A stretch of DNA of 61,038 nucleotides from an uncultured Clostridia bacterium. Lineage in GTDB: Bacteria > Bacillota > Clostridia > Oscillospirales > Acutalibacteraceae. The stretch lies in contig CAMJJL010000005.1 in assembly GCA_946406145.1 (NCBI GenBank), positions 1 through 61,038 on the forward strand, given 5' to 3'. The translations under genes and the position numbers were made by a program. Positions 35,501-43,183 of this stretch are shown in pieces. The notes under the pieces are model-generated. The model did not search any database, was not told where the DNA came from, and saw only the letters and a list, made by a program, of their open reading frames with translations. How positions within the stretch are numbered: position 1 is the stretch's first letter; each line of letters starts with the position of its first letter.

Positions 35501-37043
35501 CGAAATTCTGCTTAAAATAATCGAACAGCGGCTGCGGCTGATCGGACAAGACCGCGAGCGGTTTATCACTGCCCATCGCGGCGATCGGCTCCGCGCCGTT
35601 CTGCGCCATCGGCAGGATGGACGTCATCACATCCTCATAGGTGTAACCGAACGCCTTTTGCAGGCGGCGGCGTTCCTCTCGGTGATGCTCCTCTACCTTG
35701 GCGTTAGGCACCTTCAGATATTTCAGACGCGTCAGGTTGCTGTCGAGCCATTCGCCGTAGGGAGCTTTTGAAGCGTAATGCCGCTTGACTTCTTCATCGC
35801 TTAATAATCTTCCCTGTATGGTGTCCACGAGTAGCATCTTGCCCGGATGGAGGCGTTCCTTCTTCACGATTCTTTCAGAGGGGATCGGCAGGGCTCCGAC
35901 CTCGGAGCTCAGGATCAGATGATCGTCGTCGGTGATATAGTATCTGGACGGTCTCAGACCGTTTCTGTCGAGCACCGCGCCCATCATATCGCCGTCGGAG
36001 AACAGGATCGACGCGGGGCCGTCCCAAGGCTCCATCATCGTGGCGTAGTACTGATAAAAGTCGCGTTCCTTCTGTGAGATCGCGTCGTTATGATCCCACG
36101 GTTCGGGAATGGTGATCATCACGGCGAGCGGCAGATCCATTCCGCTCATCACCAAGAATTCCAAGGTGTTATCCAGCCGCGCGGAATCCGAGCCGTCGGG
36201 GTTCACGACCGGCAGCACCTTGTCCATATCGCCCATCAGATATTGCGACGCCATGTTCTCTTCACGCGCGAGCATCTTGTCGCTGTTGCCGCGGATGGTG
36301 TTGATCTCGCCGTTATGCACGATCATGCGGTTGGGATGCGCCTTCTGCCAGCTTGGGAAGGTGTTGGTCGAAAAACGCGAATGCACCAGCGCGATCGCGC
36401 TCTCATAATCCTCATCCTCTAAATCAAGGTAAAACCGCCTGAGATCGCCGACGAGGAACATGCCTTTGTATACGATGGTGCGGCTCGAGAGCGACACGAC
36501 ATAAGTATCCTCGTTGCTCTGTTCAAAGGAACGCCGCACGACATACAGCTTACGGTCAAAGTCGATCCCACGCTTGATATCCTGCGGGCGGTTGATGAAG
36601 CATTGCTCGATATCAGGCATACAATCGAGCGCCTTGCTGCCGATCGCGTCAGGATCACAGGGGACCTCACGCCATCCCGAAACGGATAAGCCTTCCTTTT
36701 CGGCGATGATCTCAAACATCTTCTTTGCCTGATTGCGTCTGAGCTCATTTTGCGGAAAGAAGAACATTCCGACCGCGTAATCGCGCTTTGCGCCGATCGG
36801 GATACTCAGTTGTTTTGCGATCTTTTGGAAGAAGCGATCCGAGATCTGGAGCAAGATGCCGACGCCGTCGCCGGTCTTGCCCTCTGCGTCCTTACCGGCA
36901 CGGTGCTCTAAGGTCTCGACGATCGTCAGGGCGTTGTCGACTGTTGTATGGGATGGGTTGCCCTTGATATTGACAACTGCGCCGATACCGCAGTTATCGT
37001 GTTCAAATTCACTTCGATAGAGCGAGTTTTCGTTTGTTTTCAT
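32514..37043 (-). CDS. gltB: Glutamate synthase large (alpha) subunit
   Basis: A 1509-residue GOGAT large subunit. The class II glutaminase domain begins after a short propeptide with Cys18 in HDNCGIGAVV as the N-terminal nucleophile. The central domain, the FMN/TIM-barrel synthase domain (SGEGGESPER, GAKPGEGGHLPG, ISGYDGGTGAAPRSS and the Fe-S cysteines CAMMRVCNLDTCPFGVATQ) and the C-terminal beta-helix GXGXG domain follow. It makes two glutamates from glutamine and 2-oxoglutarate. Start ATG 37043 (MKTNENSLYR) follows GGAAGGGAAGG. A terminator-like hairpin lies between it and the upstream transhydrogenase-like genes. Confidence 0.94.
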   Translation of the reverse strand: MKTNENSLYRSEFEHDNCGIGAVVNIKGNPSHTTVDNALTIVETLEHRAGKDAEGKTGDGVGILLQISDRFFQKIAKQLSIPIGAKRDYAVGMFFFPQNELRRNQAKKMFEIIAEKEGLSVSGWREVPCDPDAIGSKALDCMPDIEQCFINRPQDIKRGIDFDRKLYVVRRSFEQSNEDTYVVSLSSRTIVYKGMFLVGDLRRFYLDLEDEDYESAIALVHSRFSTNTFPSWQKAHPNRMIVHNGEINTIRGNSDKMLAREENMASQYLMGDMDKVLPVVNPDGSDSARLDNTLEFLVMSGMDLPLAVMITIPEPWDHNDAISQKERDFYQYYATMMEPWDGPASILFSDGDMMGAVLDRNGLRPSRYYITDDDHLILSSEVGALPIPSERIVKKERLHPGKMLLVDTIQGRLLSDEEVKRHYASKAPYGEWLDSNLTRLKYLKVPNAKVEEHHREERRRLQKAFGYTYEDVMTSILPMAQNGAEPIAAMGSDKPLAVLSDQPQPLFDYFKQNFAQVTNPPIDALREKIVTSTTIYIGKDGNLLEEKADNCKVIKVVNPILTSTGLLKLKRMNLPGFKVAEIPILYYKNTKLSKAIRRLYVEADKASAAGANILILSDRGVDENHLAIPSLLAVSALHQHLVATKRRTALSIVLESGEPREVHHFATLLAYGASAVNPYLALETIHELIHDELLDKDYYAAIEDYNNAVLHGIVKIASKMGISTLQSYQGSKNFEALGLSDKLIDDYFTGTVSRIGGITLEDIERNVDRLHSAAFDPLGLAVSEELESRGSHKSRSGKEEHLYNPQTIHALQAATRNNDYKLFKKYSRMLDEEMQPVSIRGLFDFNFADTPIPLDEVESVDSIVKRFKTGAMSYGSISQEAHEALALAMNMLGGKSNSGEGGESPERLATKGTKHNRCSAIKQVASGRFGVTSTYLNSADELQIKMAQGAKPGEGGHLPGMKVYPWIAKTRHSTPGVSLISPPPHHDIYSIEDLAQLIYDLKNANKKARISVKLVSEAGVGTVAAGVAKAGAQVILISGYDGGTGAAPRSSIYNAGLPWELGLAEAHQTLLLNGLRNKVVIETDGKLMTGRDVAIAAILGAEEFGFATAPLVTLGCAMMRVCNLDTCPFGVATQNPELRKRFMGKPEYVVNFMRFIAEELREYMARLGVRTIDELIGRKDLLKKRADLSERERQINVSAILDHSLDTVPISYHEKDLYDFKLSDTLDEKVIIKGFKKAFREGKPAKLEIDVRNTDRSLGAAFGSEITKKYGEDLNDDTYRIICNGSGGQSFGAFIPKGLTMELKGDSNDYFGKGLSGGKLIVYPDENSRFKAEENIIVGNVALYGATSGKAFINGIAGERFCVRNSGATAVVEGVGEHGCEYMTGGKVVILGSTGKNFAAGMSGGVAYVLDEHHHLYKRLNKELVECSELNEQKDIDELRALITEHVEATGSEKGKRILSDFDNYLPKFKRIIPHDYRIITEAIEEGKKSGLDEDSAKIEAFYQLIRSR

Positions 37044-37072
37044 ACTATCCTTCCCTTCCGAATAAAACAGAC

Positions 37073-37103
37073 AGGCTGCCTCACCTGATCGGTGAGACAG
37101 CCT
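37073..37103 (-). terminator. Terminator or attenuator ahead of gltB
   Basis: Minus strand AGGCTGTCTCACC / GGTGAGGCAGCCT around a five-base loop, followed by TGTCTGTTTTATT. It lies 10 bases after the preceding stop and 30 bases before gltB. No separate gltB promoter is evident, so readthrough may set gltB expression. Confidence 0.7.
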
Positions 37104-37113
37104 CGGTCGTTTG

Positions 37114-39315
37114 TTATTGCAACTTTGCAAGGAGCTGCTCGCGAGTTAGGTTCGCGTTGCGTGAAATCTCGTCATTGGGAATCACTCTGAGGATCTTGCC
37201 GTTATATCTGGATACCAGCAGGCTCGCCTGTTGACCATCTATCTCGACTTTGACCTCTGTGTACTCTTCATTGAGGGGTACCTGCTTTTTGAGGTTGGCT
37301 TTTTCGGTCAGCGCGCCGGTCGGACAGAGTTGGACGCACAGTCCGCAGTTGTTGCACTTGGTCTGATCGAGCGGTAACGCGAAGGCGGGGGAGGGTTCGG
37401 TGGTGAAGCCTCTGCCCATCAAGCCGAGTGCGTGGATGTCCATGACCTCGCGGCAGGAGCGCACACATAAACCACACAGAATACACTTTGCCGTGTTGCG
37501 CTCGATAAAGGCGTTTGCGTTATGCGTGTACTGCTGCGGCATTTCGCCCTTGAAGCGGCTCGGGTCGATGTCATAGCGTTGCGCGACGCCCAGCAGCTTA
37601 CACTTGTAATACTCTCGGCATCCGCACTCTAAGCATCGCGATGCTTCTTCTTTGGCTTCTTCTTCGGTAAATCCGAGAGATACTTCATCAAAGTTCTTGT
37701 TTCTGATCTCGGGAGCTAAAACGCGCGGCGTTTTTCTCGCTTCTTTTTCACGATCCGAATAATCGATCGTCGCTTCATCACGCTGGGAGATATACGGGAC
37801 GCGTGTGTCGAGCTTTTGATCGTTCAGATAAGCGTCGACAGCCTTTGCGCAGCGGTCAGCCTCGCCGATCGCCTCGATCGCGATGCTTGCGCCGCGGTTG
37901 GTCGCGTCGCCGATGGCGAATACGCCGTCTATGTTGGTGGTGAACCAATCGGGATCAGCCTCAATGTTGCCGCGGTCATTCAGCTGTAATTCGCTGACGT
38001 CGCCCTGTACGAGCTTCTGACCGATGGCGAGGATGACGGAATCGAGTGGGATCTCCTCGGTCTTGCCCTCGATGGGAACAGGTCTGCGCCTGCCCGACGC
38101 GTCAGGCTCGCCGAGCTCCATGATCTGCAAGGTCACGGATTTGAGCTTGCCGTTCTCACCGTTGAACGAGATCGGGTTGGTCAGGAACTTGTAGATCACG
38201 CCCTCTTCCTCGGCTTCGTCGATCTCCAAAGCATCGGCAGGCATTTCGGCGCGCGTGCGGCGATAGATCACATAGACCTCTTTTGCACCGAGCCTTACCG
38301 CGGTTCTGCAAGCGTCCATTGCGGTATTACCGCCGCCGCAGATGGCAACGCGTTGCCCGATTTCCGGAGGGTTCCCCTCAATAACGCTTCTTAAGAAGTC
38401 AATACCGCCGTATACGCCCTCGAGGTTTTCGCCGGGGGTTCGCATAGAAGAACTCTGCCACGCGCCGACCGCGACGATGACCGCGTCATTCTCGGCTTTC
38501 AGCGATTCGATCGTAAAGTCTTTCCCTAACTTTACGTTGTTGACGAGTTTAACACCGCTCTTTTCAATGATGGCGATCTCTTTGTCCAGTACCTCCTTGG
38601 GCAGACGGTACTGCGGAATACCATAACGGAGCATACCGCCCATCTTCTCCATCATGTCATAGACGGTCACGCTGTGACCCATGATGTTGAGGTAATAAGC
38701 CGCTGTCAGACCGGCAGGACCGCCGCCTATGATCGCGACTTTTTTACCCGTGCGTACCATCACATCGGGTAAATAGCTGTCTTTATTGAGGTCAATATCC
38801 GCCGCGAATGCCTTTAATTGGGCGATATTGATCGGTTCCTCCACATTCTTACGGCGGCACGCCTTCTCGCACGGATGCGGACACACTCTGCCGATGGACG
38901 CGGGGAGCGGAATCTTGTTCTTGATGAGCTTGATCGCGGAATCATACTCGCCGTTCGCGATCAGTCCGACATAGCCCTGGCAGTCGGTTCTCGCCGGGCA
39001 GTTGAGCTGACACGGCGCGACGCAGTCGCCGTCATGCGCGGACATCAAGAGCTCCATCGCAATCTTTCTGGATTGTACTACTCTGTCACTTTCGGTATTG
39101 ATGACCATGCCCTCGCTGACTTTCGCGGAGCAGGAGCGCAGGAGCTTCGGGATCCCCTCTGCCTCTACCACGCACAGTCCGCAAGCGCCGTAGATCTCTA
39201 CCGCCTTGTCATAGCAAAGAGTGGGGATGTCGATGCCGTTCGCTCTCGCGGCTTCGAGTATCGTTGCGCCCTCGGGGGCTTGAATCGCTTTTCCGTTTAT
39301 TGTTAAGTTAATCAT
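37114..39315 (-). CDS. FAD/Fe-S subunit of a Stn-like electron-bifurcating transhydrogenase
   Basis: A 733-residue fusion. Residues 1-80 are a 2Fe-2S ferredoxin-like domain (YGACGLCVVE). About 90-190 is the cysteine-rich GltD/NfnB N-terminal domain (CQLNCPARTDCQGY, CPHPCEKACRRK). About 165-480 is the FAD/NADPH domain (GGGPAGLTAAYYLNIMGHSV, GGGNTAMDACRTAVRLGA). The end carries two 4Fe-4S motifs (CILCGLCVRSC and CNNCGLCVQLCPTGA). The GltD-like part in place of an H-cluster domain, plus NuoF- and NuoE-like partners next to it, matches the Sporomusa-type Nfn (StnABC). That enzyme couples NADP+, NAD+ and ferredoxin. An NADH-linked formate or hydrogenase partner is the alternative. Confidence 0.8.
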   Translation of the reverse strand: MINLTINGKAIQAPEGATILEAARANGIDIPTLCYDKAVEIYGACGLCVVEAEGIPKLLRSCSAKVSEGMVINTESDRVVQSRKIAMELLMSAHDGDCVAPCQLNCPARTDCQGYVGLIANGEYDSAIKLIKNKIPLPASIGRVCPHPCEKACRRKNVEEPINIAQLKAFAADIDLNKDSYLPDVMVRTGKKVAIIGGGPAGLTAAYYLNIMGHSVTVYDMMEKMGGMLRYGIPQYRLPKEVLDKEIAIIEKSGVKLVNNVKLGKDFTIESLKAENDAVIVAVGAWQSSSMRTPGENLEGVYGGIDFLRSVIEGNPPEIGQRVAICGGGNTAMDACRTAVRLGAKEVYVIYRRTRAEMPADALEIDEAEEEGVIYKFLTNPISFNGENGKLKSVTLQIMELGEPDASGRRRPVPIEGKTEEIPLDSVILAIGQKLVQGDVSELQLNDRGNIEADPDWFTTNIDGVFAIGDATNRGASIAIEAIGEADRCAKAVDAYLNDQKLDTRVPYISQRDEATIDYSDREKEARKTPRVLAPEIRNKNFDEVSLGFTEEEAKEEASRCLECGCREYYKCKLLGVAQRYDIDPSRFKGEMPQQYTHNANAFIERNTAKCILCGLCVRSCREVMDIHALGLMGRGFTTEPSPAFALPLDQTKCNNCGLCVQLCPTGALTEKANLKKQVPLNEEYTEVKVEIDGQQASLLVSRYNGKILRVIPNDEISRNANLTREQLLAKLQ

Positions 39316-39329
39316 GATTCAGCCCTCCT

Positions 39330-41069
39330 TTACGCTTTGATGACCGCGTCAAAGCGGCATACGCTGTAGCATTTTCCGCACTTGATGCACTTGTCGGTGT
39401 TGATGACATGAGGATTCTTTACTGTACCTGAAATCGCTTCGACAGGGCAGTTGCGAGCACATAAAGTACAGCCCTTACATTTCTCAGCATTGATGCTGTA
39501 TTCAATGAGATCGGAGCACTCGCCCGCGGGACACTTTTTGTCCTTGATGTGAGCTTCATACTCGTCACGGAAATATTTGATGGTGGTGAGAACGGGATTC
39601 GGCGCCGTCTGACCGAGACCGCACAGCGCGCCGTCCTTGACGGCGTAGCACAGCTCTTCGAGCAGTTCGATGTCGCCCTCTTTGCCCTCGCCCTTAGTGA
39701 TGCGTTCGAGCATTTCGAGCATGCGCTTGGTGCCGATTCTGCAATGCACGCACTTGCCGCAGCTCTCTTTTGCAGTGAAGTCGAGGAAGAATTTCGCCAT
39801 ACCGACCATGCAGGTAGATTCATCCATGACAACCATACCGCCCGATCCCATGATCGCGCCGGTCGCGCCTAAGGCTTTGTAGTCTATTACAGTATCAATC
39901 AGAGAAGATGGGATGCATCCCCCGGAGGGACCGCCCATCTGGACAGCCTTAAAGGGCTTGTCGGACTTCATACCGCCGCCGATGTCGAAGATGACGTCAC
40001 GCAGCGTCTTGCCCATCGGGATCTCAACCAGTCCGCTTCTCTTGACCTTACCGGTAACGGCGAATACTTTCGTACCTTTTGATCCCTCTGTACCCATCGC
40101 GGCGAAGGCTTCACCGCCGTTGTTGATGATCCACGCGACATTAGCAAAAGTCTCTACATTATTAATGTTGGAGGGTTTTCTCCAAAAACCGCTCTGAGCA
40201 GGGAACGGAGGCTTCAATCTCGGCATACCTCTGTGACCTTCCAAGCTCTCGATCAGTGCGGTCTCCTCACCGCAGACGAACGCGCCTGCTCCTGCCTTGA
40301 TCATGAAGTCGCAGGAGAAGTCGGTACCAAAGATGTTGTTGCCGATAATACCCTTTTCTCTTGCCTGTTCCAAGGCGTTTTTCAGGCGTTTGATGGCGAG
40401 CGGATACTCCGCGCGGACATAGACGACCGCGTGCTTTGCGCCGATGGCATACGCGCCGATCAGCATACCTTCGATCAGGTTGTGCGGATCGCTTTCAATA
40501 ACAGCGCGATCCATGAACGCACCGGGGTCTCCCTCGTCGGCGTTGCAGATCAGATACTTTTCTTCGCCCTCGCTCTGTCGTGCGGCGTTCCACTTGAACC
40601 ATGTCGGGAAGCCTGCGCCGCCGCGACCTGCCAGACCCGAAGTCTTGATGATCTCGATGACTTCTTCGGGAGTTTTTTCCGTAAGGCAGGATTTCAGCGC
40701 GGTGTAGCCGTCTTTCTCAATATATTCTTCGATCTTTTCGGGGTTGATGATACCGCAGTTTCTGAGCGCGATTCTGGTTTGCTTATTGAGGAATTCGCTG
40801 TCCTCGTCGGTGACCACTAAATTCTCGATCTTGCTTCTGTCGCCTGTATTGATGTACTCGGCGATTGCCGGAGCGTCATCCGCGGAAACCTTGACCAGTC
40901 TTGTCAATCTGTCCTCATCATAGATATCTACGATCGGCTCAAGATAGCACATACCGATACAACCGGTGATAGAAATAGGGGCTTCAATATTCTGAGCGAG
41001 AAGCGCTTTTCTCACTTTCTCCGCGCCTGCCGCGATACCGCAGGAGCCCTGTCCGATGACGATTCTCAT
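39330..41069 (-). CDS. NuoF/HydB-like NADH- and FMN-binding subunit
   Basis: A 579-residue subunit. The N-terminal ~95 residues are a thioredoxin-fold 2Fe-2S domain (QGSCGIAAGAE, ITGCIGMC). The NuoF core has FMN/NADH motifs SGLAGRGGAGFPTWFKW and NADEGDPGAFMDR, the SLBB domain, and the 4Fe-4S motif ESCGKCVHCRIGTKRM. Two C-terminal ferredoxin clusters (CKGCTLCARNCP and CIKCGKCYSVC) follow. The order is that of HydB of bifurcating hydrogenases and of Stn. It overlaps the NuoE-like gene by ATGA and precedes the GltD-like fusion by 14 bases: one operon. Confidence 0.88.
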   Translation of the reverse strand: MRIVIGQGSCGIAAGAEKVRKALLAQNIEAPISITGCIGMCYLEPIVDIYDEDRLTRLVKVSADDAPAIAEYINTGDRSKIENLVVTDEDSEFLNKQTRIALRNCGIINPEKIEEYIEKDGYTALKSCLTEKTPEEVIEIIKTSGLAGRGGAGFPTWFKWNAARQSEGEEKYLICNADEGDPGAFMDRAVIESDPHNLIEGMLIGAYAIGAKHAVVYVRAEYPLAIKRLKNALEQAREKGIIGNNIFGTDFSCDFMIKAGAGAFVCGEETALIESLEGHRGMPRLKPPFPAQSGFWRKPSNINNVETFANVAWIINNGGEAFAAMGTEGSKGTKVFAVTGKVKRSGLVEIPMGKTLRDVIFDIGGGMKSDKPFKAVQMGGPSGGCIPSSLIDTVIDYKALGATGAIMGSGGMVVMDESTCMVGMAKFFLDFTAKESCGKCVHCRIGTKRMLEMLERITKGEGKEGDIELLEELCYAVKDGALCGLGQTAPNPVLTTIKYFRDEYEAHIKDKKCPAGECSDLIEYSINAEKCKGCTLCARNCPVEAISGTVKNPHVINTDKCIKCGKCYSVCRFDAVIKA

Positions 41070-41545
41070 ACTGCCGCCTCCCTTAACTCTTTGAGTATCT
41101 TCTTGGTTTTATCCGGGGTCAGCGAGCCGTAGGTGTCCTCATTCACCATCATAACGGGGGAGAGCGAACAACATCCCAGACACGCTACGCATTTGAGCGA
41201 GAAAAGTCCGTCCTCGGTGGTCTGTCCGTCGTCGATGCCCAGCTCATCCTTGATGGTCTGTAAGATCAGCTCACTGCCGTTGACATGGCAGGCAGTACCC
41301 TGACAGAGCATAATGAGATATTTACCGACAGGCTCAAAGCGGAACTGGGTATAGAACGTGCCGACGCCCATGATCTCACTGGTCGCGATGCCGGTACGCT
41401 CAGAGATCAGCTCGATCGCTTCCTTCGGCAGATAGCCGTAGATGTCCTGCGTATGCTGTAAAATGGTGATCAGACTGCCCTTGACCGCGGCGTATTCATC
41501 GAGCACGCCGCCCAGCAGCTTCAGATCGATCGTGTTCTTATCCAT
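41066..41545 (-). CDS. NuoE/HydC-like 2Fe-2S subunit
   Basis: A 159-residue thioredoxin-like 2Fe-2S protein. The four cysteine ligands are visible as LCQGTACHV and VACLGCCSLSP, with an N-terminal helical bundle (ILQHTQDIYGYLPKEAIELIS). It is the first gene of the three-gene complex, with GGAGGT before the ATG. In bifurcating NuoEF-type enzymes this subunit relays electrons from the flavin core. Confidence 0.9.
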   Translation of the reverse strand: MDKNTIDLKLLGGVLDEYAAVKGSLITILQHTQDIYGYLPKEAIELISERTGIATSEIMGVGTFYTQFRFEPVGKYLIMLCQGTACHVNGSELILQTIKDELGIDDGQTTEDGLFSLKCVACLGCCSLSPVMMVNEDTYGSLTPDKTKKILKELREAAV

Positions 41546-41581
41546 GGATGACCTCCATATTTATCAATTTTATACCTCTTT

Positions 41582-41610
41582 ATTCTACCGCATTCAAGGG
41601 TGGATTGCAA
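41582..41610 (-). promoter_or_regulatory. Promoter of the transhydrogenase-like operon
   Basis: Minus strand TTGCAA (41610-41605), 17-base spacer, TAGAAT (41587-41582), 37 bases before the first gene. Confidence 0.7.
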
Positions 41611-41709
41611 TAGATATCGCAAAATAGGGGACAGAAAATGCCGAAAGTCTACTATTTGGATTTTTTGTACAAAAGCCTCAAAAATTATAAATATTATTAT
41701 CGATAACTA

Positions 41710-41738
41710 TTGCAATTGCCCTATAACCGTGATAAAAT
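41710..41738 (+). promoter_or_regulatory. Promoter of ssnA-ygfK
   Basis: TTGCAA (41710-41715), 17-base spacer, TAAAAT (41733-41738); leader about 70 bases. It is divergent from the transhydrogenase promoter. Confidence 0.7.
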
Positions 41739-41813
41739 ATAAATGGAATAACATACTTTTTTGTTGTCGGTTTTTGAACACGAAAAGGTTGATGCAGAAC
41801 AGGAGGGATTTCT

Positions 41814-43145
41814 ATGTATTTGATCACGAACGGCAGGCTCTTTACCCGTGATCCTGAGCGTCCCTATATCGAGGACGGCGCCGTGGCGTTTGAGGGTGAG
41901 CGTATTACCGCTGTCGGTACAGCAAAGGAGCTGCGGCTGAAATATCCGCAGGCGCAGTTGATCGACGCCAAGGGTCAGCTGATCATGCCGGCGTTTATCA
42001 ACACGCATACCCACATCTATTCGGGTCTGGCACGCGGCTTGTCTATCAACGGTTACAATCCCACCAATTTTTATGAGATTTTGGACGGCATGTGGTGGAA
42101 ACTCGATCGTGAACTGACCTTGGAGGATACCAAGGCGAGCGCTTACGCAACCTATCTCGAATGCATCCGCAATGGTGTGACCACCGTCTTTGATCACCAT
42201 GCTTCCTATAAGGAGATCCCCGGTTCGCTGTTTGCGATTGCCGACTGCGCGAAGGAGATGGGCATCCGCTCCTGTTTATGCTACGAGGTCTCTGACCGTG
42301 ACGGTGAAGTGAAGTGTGATCAGGCGATCAAGGAGAACGCCGATTTCATCCGGTATTGTCAGGAGCAGAACGATCCGATGCTCCGCGCCATGTTCGGTAT
42401 GCACGCGCTGTTCACGCTCTCCGACAAGACCTTTGAAAAATGCGTCAAGGCGAACGACGGCAGGACAGGCTACCATATCCACATTTGTGAGGGGCTCAAC
42501 GACGTCGAGGACAGCCGCGATAACTATCATATGCTGCCTGTCGACAGGCTGGTGAAGTGGGGCATCCTCGGCGAGAAAACCATCCTCGGTCACTGCATCC
42601 ACCTGACCGAGCCCGAGATGGACACTATCGCCGCGACGAACACCATGGTCGTTAATAATCCCGAGAGCAACATGGGCAACGCCGTGGGCTGTTCACCGGT
42701 GCTCAAGATGTTCTCTAAGGGGATCATGCTCGGATTGGGCACGGACGCCTACACCCACGATATGCTGGAGAGCCTCAAGGTCGCGCTGACCATCCAGCGC
42801 CATAACGCAGGCATGCCGAATGTCGCGTGGAACGAGGTCACGACCATGCTCTTCCAAAACAACGCCAAGATCGCGGCACGGTATTTTGACGCCCCGCTCG
42901 GGGTGATCCGTGAGGGCGCCGCCGCCGATATCATCGTCATGGATTATCTGCCCTTCACACCGCTGTCGGGCGACAATCTGGACGGTCATATGATCTTCGG
43001 CATGAACGGCAGACAATGCCGCACCACGATCGCCAACGGCAGACTGCTCTATCTGGACAGAGCGTTTGTCGATATCGATGAAGAAAAGCTCAGCGCAGAG
43101 ATTTTCGCGACCGCGGAAAAGCTGTGGGGCAGAGTAAACGGATAA
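41814..43145 (+). CDS. ssnA: SsnA-like amidohydrolase
   Basis: A 443-residue metal-dependent amidohydrolase of the SsnA group, close to the 442 residues of E. coli SsnA. The first metal motif is His65/His67 in NTHTHIYSGLARG; further ligands are in HIHICEG, GHCIHLTE and GLGTDAYTHDM. In E. coli and gut anaerobes ssnA lies with ygfK, xdhD and hyuA in purine (urate) degradation clusters; the reaction is thought to be a deamination or ring-related hydrolysis. AGGAGGG is seven bases before the ATG. ygfK follows 38 bases later. Confidence 0.88.
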   Translation: MYLITNGRLFTRDPERPYIEDGAVAFEGERITAVGTAKELRLKYPQAQLIDAKGQLIMPAFINTHTHIYSGLARGLSINGYNPTNFYEILDGMWWKLDRELTLEDTKASAYATYLECIRNGVTTVFDHHASYKEIPGSLFAIADCAKEMGIRSCLCYEVSDRDGEVKCDQAIKENADFIRYCQEQNDPMLRAMFGMHALFTLSDKTFEKCVKANDGRTGYHIHICEGLNDVEDSRDNYHMLPVDRLVKWGILGEKTILGHCIHLTEPEMDTIAATNTMVVNNPESNMGNAVGCSPVLKMFSKGIMLGLGTDAYTHDMLESLKVALTIQRHNAGMPNVAWNEVTTMLFQNNAKIAARYFDAPLGVIREGAAADIIVMDYLPFTPLSGDNLDGHMIFGMNGRQCRTTIANGRLLYLDRAFVDIDEEKLSAEIFATAEKLWGRVNG

Positions 43146-43183
43146 CGATTATTATTATTCAGGCAAGGCACGAGGTAATAGCT

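Noticed and set aside
37114..41545. Bifurcating [FeFe]-hydrogenase HydABC
   Set aside because: The large subunit lacks an H-cluster domain (TSCCPxW, MPCxxKxxE motifs) and instead has a GltD-like FAD/NADPH domain.
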